Positions 6,415 to 8,721 of a stretch of DNA of 8,721 nucleotides are shown piece after piece. Made by a program: the position numbers and the translations under genes. Source of the stretch: Acidobacteriota bacterium (lineage in GTDB: Bacteria; Acidobacteriota; Thermoanaerobaculia; Multivoradales; JAHEKO01); NCBI GenBank assembly GCA_029863825.1, contig JAOTUP010000051.1, positions 1 to 8,721 on the forward strand. Reading direction: 5' to 3'. How positions within the stretch are numbered: the stretch's first letter is position 1; every line of letters starts with the position of its first letter. A model generated the notes under the pieces. The model saw only the letters and a program-made list of their open reading frames with translations. It did not search any database and had not been told where the DNA came from.

Positions 6415-6511
6415 CCAGATCGAAGACACAGACGGTGAGATTCGGCCTCCCGATGCCGCGTCGCACCGCCCTTGCCGAACTGCAGCCGGAAACAGCGCAC
6501 AGGAGAAACAG

Positions 6512-7261
6512 ATGAGTCGCGCAGCAGTCCCCAAGATCAGCCCGTCGCCGTCAGGCCCTTCCCTCCTCATTCCCGGCCGGCGCCTTCGAGCCGCGTACGT
6601 TGGGACCCTCGTTGCTTTGGGCTTCATTCTCGTCTGTCACCTGGAGTCCCCACTTGCCGCCAGTGGGACGCCGGATCTCTCGGGCACCTGGGAGCTGGAC
6701 GAAGCCCTCAGTGAAGATCCCATGCAGCTGCGCGGGCGAGGGGGCCGAGACAGTGGGGGTTTTGGCGGTGGCATTGGTGGTGGTGGCTGGGGTGGTGGTG
6801 GCTGGGGCGGTGGTCGCCCGGGCGGCGGGATCGGCAGCGGGCCTCCCGGCGGCATGCAAAGTAGTCGGGATCGTCGCGAGTCGCGCGAGGAGATGGAGCG
6901 ACGCATGCGTGAGCTGCGAAAGAGCGTCGAGCGACTGCGCATCGCCCAGACGGGCGACTCCCTCCGCATGACCTTTGCCGACGGCCGCGAGCATGCCATT
7001 GCCACCAACAACAAAAAGACGATCATCGAGACGCCTCAGGGAGAGGCCGAGGTCAAGGCCAAATGGCGCGACGGTAGTCTCATCGTCACGACGAAAACCG
7101 GACGGCGCGCGACGATCGAGACCTATCACCTCACGGCGGACCGGACTCTCCTGACCGTCGTCGTCGAGATGGCCAGCGACGGGCCGAGGGGCCCGGTATC
7201 TTTCAAGCGCATCTACCGGCCGCTCGACGCCGAGGCAGAGAGCCTGCCTGAGCCTCGATGA
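6512..7261 (+). CDS. Exported or membrane-anchored protein with Gly/Trp-rich linker
   Basis: The 249-residue protein has no firm family assignment. An N-terminal basic region with RRLR (23-26) is followed by a hydrophobic helix (about 28-42) and an Ala-rich end (LAASG, 48-52), consistent with a signal peptide or anchor with an unusually long n-region. Then comes DLSGTWELDEALSEDP (55-70), a motif seen at the mature N-terminus of many secreted bacterial hypotheticals. Next are a Gly/Trp-rich linker (81-114, including two GGGGW units), a charged helix with coiled-coil character (118-144, SREEMERRMRELRKSVERL) and a beta-rich C-terminal region (145-235) reading like a small beta-sheet domain. ATG 6512 has AGGAGA at 6501-6506. 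The frame is open back to 6311, but that extension lacks a ribosome site and is unlike protein. It converges on the minus-strand gene, 34 bp away. Confidence 0.82.
   Translation: MSRAAVPKISPSPSGPSLLIPGRRLRAAYVGTLVALGFILVCHLESPLAASGTPDLSGTWELDEALSEDPMQLRGRGGRDSGGFGGGIGGGGWGGGGWGGGRPGGGIGSGPPGGMQSSRDRRESREEMERRMRELRKSVERLRIAQTGDSLRMTFADGREHAIATNNKKTIIETPQGEAEVKAKWRDGSLIVTTKTGRRATIETYHLTADRTLLTVVVEMASDGPRGPVSFKRIYRPLDAEAESLPEPR
6776..6805 (+). repeat. Two exact 15-bp tandem repeats encoding GGGGW
   Basis: GGTGGTGGTGGCTGG occurs at 6776-6790 and again, identically, at 6791-6805, followed by a decayed partial copy (GGCGGTGGTCGC). In frame it encodes GGGGW twice inside the glycine-rich linker. Identity at the DNA level points to recent slippage duplication and a length-variable linker. 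Confidence 0.85.
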
Positions 7262-7281
7262 TTCACGTCGCGAACCGAGGC
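7252..7281. terminator. Possible bidirectional hairpin between convergent genes
   Basis: GCCTCG (7252-7257) pairs with CGAGGC (7276-7281); inside the 18-base loop TTC and GAA may add a further short stem. It spans the end of the plus-strand gene and the 34-bp gap to the convergent minus-strand gene. No T-tract is present on either side, so a standard intrinsic terminator is doubtful. Confidence 0.3.
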
Positions 7282-7295
7282 AGGGCGCCGTTCCC

Positions 7296-8721
7296 CTACC
7301 TGGCCAGCTGCAGCAGCGACTCGTTGAGGAGCGTGTGACGGTTGACGCGGCGCACGAACTCGAGCTCGCTTGTCCCGCCCTTGGCGCGCACGACGTCGAC
7401 CAGGGCTCGCTTCCTGGCCGGGCTCCACCCTTCCACCCCCGGCAAGATCATGATCAGCGGGCTCCAGCGCCGCCACATGAGCCGCTCACCGAGTGAGAAT
7501 CCGCGCAGCGAGCGCAGACCGAGGAGGTGTCGCGCCTCCTTGGCGCAGGTCTCGATCGCCTTTTCGCGCTCGCCGCCGAACCGATCGGCCAGGTAGCTCG
7601 AGATCGCGAGCCCGACGTTGCCCAGGGAGACCCGCCCGAGCACATCGTGACGGGGGCGATCGAGAAAGAAGAACAGGTAGTCAGCCGCGAGCTGCTCGAG
7701 AGTGGCGGTCGTTGAACGGTGGCTGGGGTCGACCTTCATCTCATCGAGCTCGCGCTTGAGAACTCTCCGCACGTCCCGATCCTCGGGCCTGAAGCCCATC
7801 TTGTAATAGAACCACCAGGCCCCGGAGCGCAGTCCCTCGAGATTGCCCAGACCGAGTTGATAGGGATCGATGCCGAAGGCGTCGCTGCCGAAGAGGCGTC
7901 GCACCATCGCCAGCACGCGACAAAAAACGAGTCCCGCCTCGGCTCCGCGAAAGGTCTCGAAGACGTTGAACGCCACTTCGGTCGACCCGAAGAGCGAGCT
8001 GGCAAGCACGTACCCGGCCGGCACGCCGTTCTTGAGCGTCAGGAACCCGTACGAGCTTTCGAGCATCAGCCGCCGCTCCGCCTTGAGGCCGAACCACGCG
8101 AAGCTCAACCCACGCTCGAACTCGACCACGCCGACATCGTTTTCATCAGCATTGGCAAACGCATCGAGATCGCGAGCGCGGGTCACCATCGAGGCGCGGG
8201 CCAAATCCACGAGTCGCGTACCCTCGGCAGGCGTCACTCGCGTAACGGACCGCGGTCGCCGCGCGATCTCGCGCCGCAGGTTCGGGCGGTGATGCGACAG
8301 CGCCCGCCGCTGAAAGGCGATCTTCGAACCACCGAGGTGCGCCGTCGTCCGCGCCGGCGTCGTCGGACCCGCCGCCAGGCGCAGCGGCGGATCGAGGAGC
8401 TCGTAGAGACGCTCGCGCACCAGCTCGCCGCCGTCGAGGCCGTCGAAGCGCCGGATGAGAAACGCAGCATCGGTCTCCCGCGGCCCCTTGAGCCGCTCGA
8501 TCCAACCGCGCGCCGAGTCGTCGGTCATGTCGAGAGCGGGCGTCTCGGAGTAAGGCAACAACAGATCGAGGTTGCCCGCCAGCTGCGCCTTCGTCTCGAA
8601 TTCCGGCCAGTCGATCGTCAGGCTCTCGGGCCACCTCTTCGCCAGCCAGCTCGCCATCACCCAGTAGAAGCGAAAATAGATGTCGGTGCCGGCGATCCCG
8701 CTGTTGGCAAGAGCTCGCCGG
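7296..8721 (-). CDS. Uncharacterised protein with GNAT-like central region, 5' end beyond window
   Basis: On the minus strand the frame stays open through the right edge, adding about 20 residues (ending GIAGTDIYFRFYW) before the GTG-ATG at 8660-8655; these read as protein, so the true start is outside the window. At least 474 residues are visible. The centre (about 8243-7785) has a GNAT-like order: an N-terminal helix region, a strand YGFLTLKNGVPAGYVLAS, a second strand TEVAFNVFETF, then a helix LVFCRVLAMVRRLFG and finally AWWFYYKMGFRP, which resembles the last strand of N-acetyltransferases. The classical acetyl-CoA loop (Q/RxxGxG/A) is not evident; FRGAEAGLVF is a weak counterpart. The regions on either side are not recognised: an Arg-rich N-terminal part, and a helical C-terminus with LGRVSLGNVGLAISSYLADRFGG. 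TAG is at 7298-7296. Convergent to the Gly-rich gene. Assigning an acyltransferase activity would be speculative. Confidence 0.8.
   Translation of the reverse strand, partial: RRALANSGIAGTDIYFRFYWVMASWLAKRWPESLTIDWPEFETKAQLAGNLDLLLPYSETPALDMTDDSARGWIERLKGPRETDAAFLIRRFDGLDGGELVRERLYELLDPPLRLAAGPTTPARTTAHLGGSKIAFQRRALSHHRPNLRREIARRPRSVTRVTPAEGTRLVDLARASMVTRARDLDAFANADENDVGVVEFERGLSFAWFGLKAERRLMLESSYGFLTLKNGVPAGYVLASSLFGSTEVAFNVFETFRGAEAGLVFCRVLAMVRRLFGSDAFGIDPYQLGLGNLEGLRSGAWWFYYKMGFRPEDRDVRRVLKRELDEMKVDPSHRSTTATLEQLAADYLFFFLDRPRHDVLGRVSLGNVGLAISSYLADRFGGEREKAIETCAKEARHLLGLRSLRGFSLGERLMWRRWSPLIMILPGVEGWSPARKRALVDVVRAKGGTSELEFVRRVNRHTLLNESLLQLAR

Noticed and set aside
5875..6627. Long minus-strand frame of 250 codons
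   Set aside because: It is antisense to the membrane protein gene and the start of the Gly-rich gene, and its composition is shadow-like.
6637..7026. Minus-strand Pro-rich frame opposite the Gly-rich linker
   Set aside because: Poly-Pro here is simply the complement of Gly codons; there is no ribosome site and no domain.

Overview
The window is GC-rich, densely packed bacterial DNA with Shine-Dalgarno-led genes and short gaps. No marker pins the taxon. The style (G/C-ending codons, a 'DLSGTWELD' export-type protein, COG2907/DUF1365/CFA/DUF1295 neighbours) suggests a Gram-negative such as a Pseudomonadota, Myxococcota or Acidobacteriota member. This is inference only. No tRNA, rRNA, CRISPR array, insertion sequence or phage gene was seen.

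Positions 2-4954 hold one tight, co-directional operon: the C-terminal half of a flavin amine-oxidase-like protein (COG2907), a DUF1365 protein, an E. coli-type cyclopropane-fatty-acyl-phospholipid (CFA) synthase homologue, a second, shorter CFA-like methyltransferase whose sequence closely resembles plant coclaurine N-methyltransferase, a DUF1475 membrane protein and a DUF1295 steroid-5-alpha-reductase-like membrane protein. Stops and starts overlap or lie within 16 bp. The set reads as a membrane-lipid modification pathway: methylation of unsaturated acyl chains by two different methyltransferases, plus flavin-dependent and membrane-bound redox steps. The exact product is not known from sequence.

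Positions 4991-5662 encode a beta-carbonic anhydrase on the same strand. Because CFA synthases use bicarbonate as catalytic base, the neighbourhood may be functional, although a small hairpin separates it from the operon. Two further plus-strand genes follow: a four-helix membrane protein (5872-6333) and an exported or anchored protein with a Gly/Trp-rich linker and a coiled-coil-like segment (6512-7261). Their gaps (about 209 and 178 bp) hold only short inverted repeats.

The right end (7296 to the edge) is a convergent minus-strand gene, open past the window end, for an unrecognised protein with a GNAT-like central region. The most interesting content is the lipid operon: two divergent methyltransferases in tandem, one with Gln in place of the usual bicarbonate-binding His and the other keeping both the His and the N-methyltransferase-like catalytic Glu/His pair.
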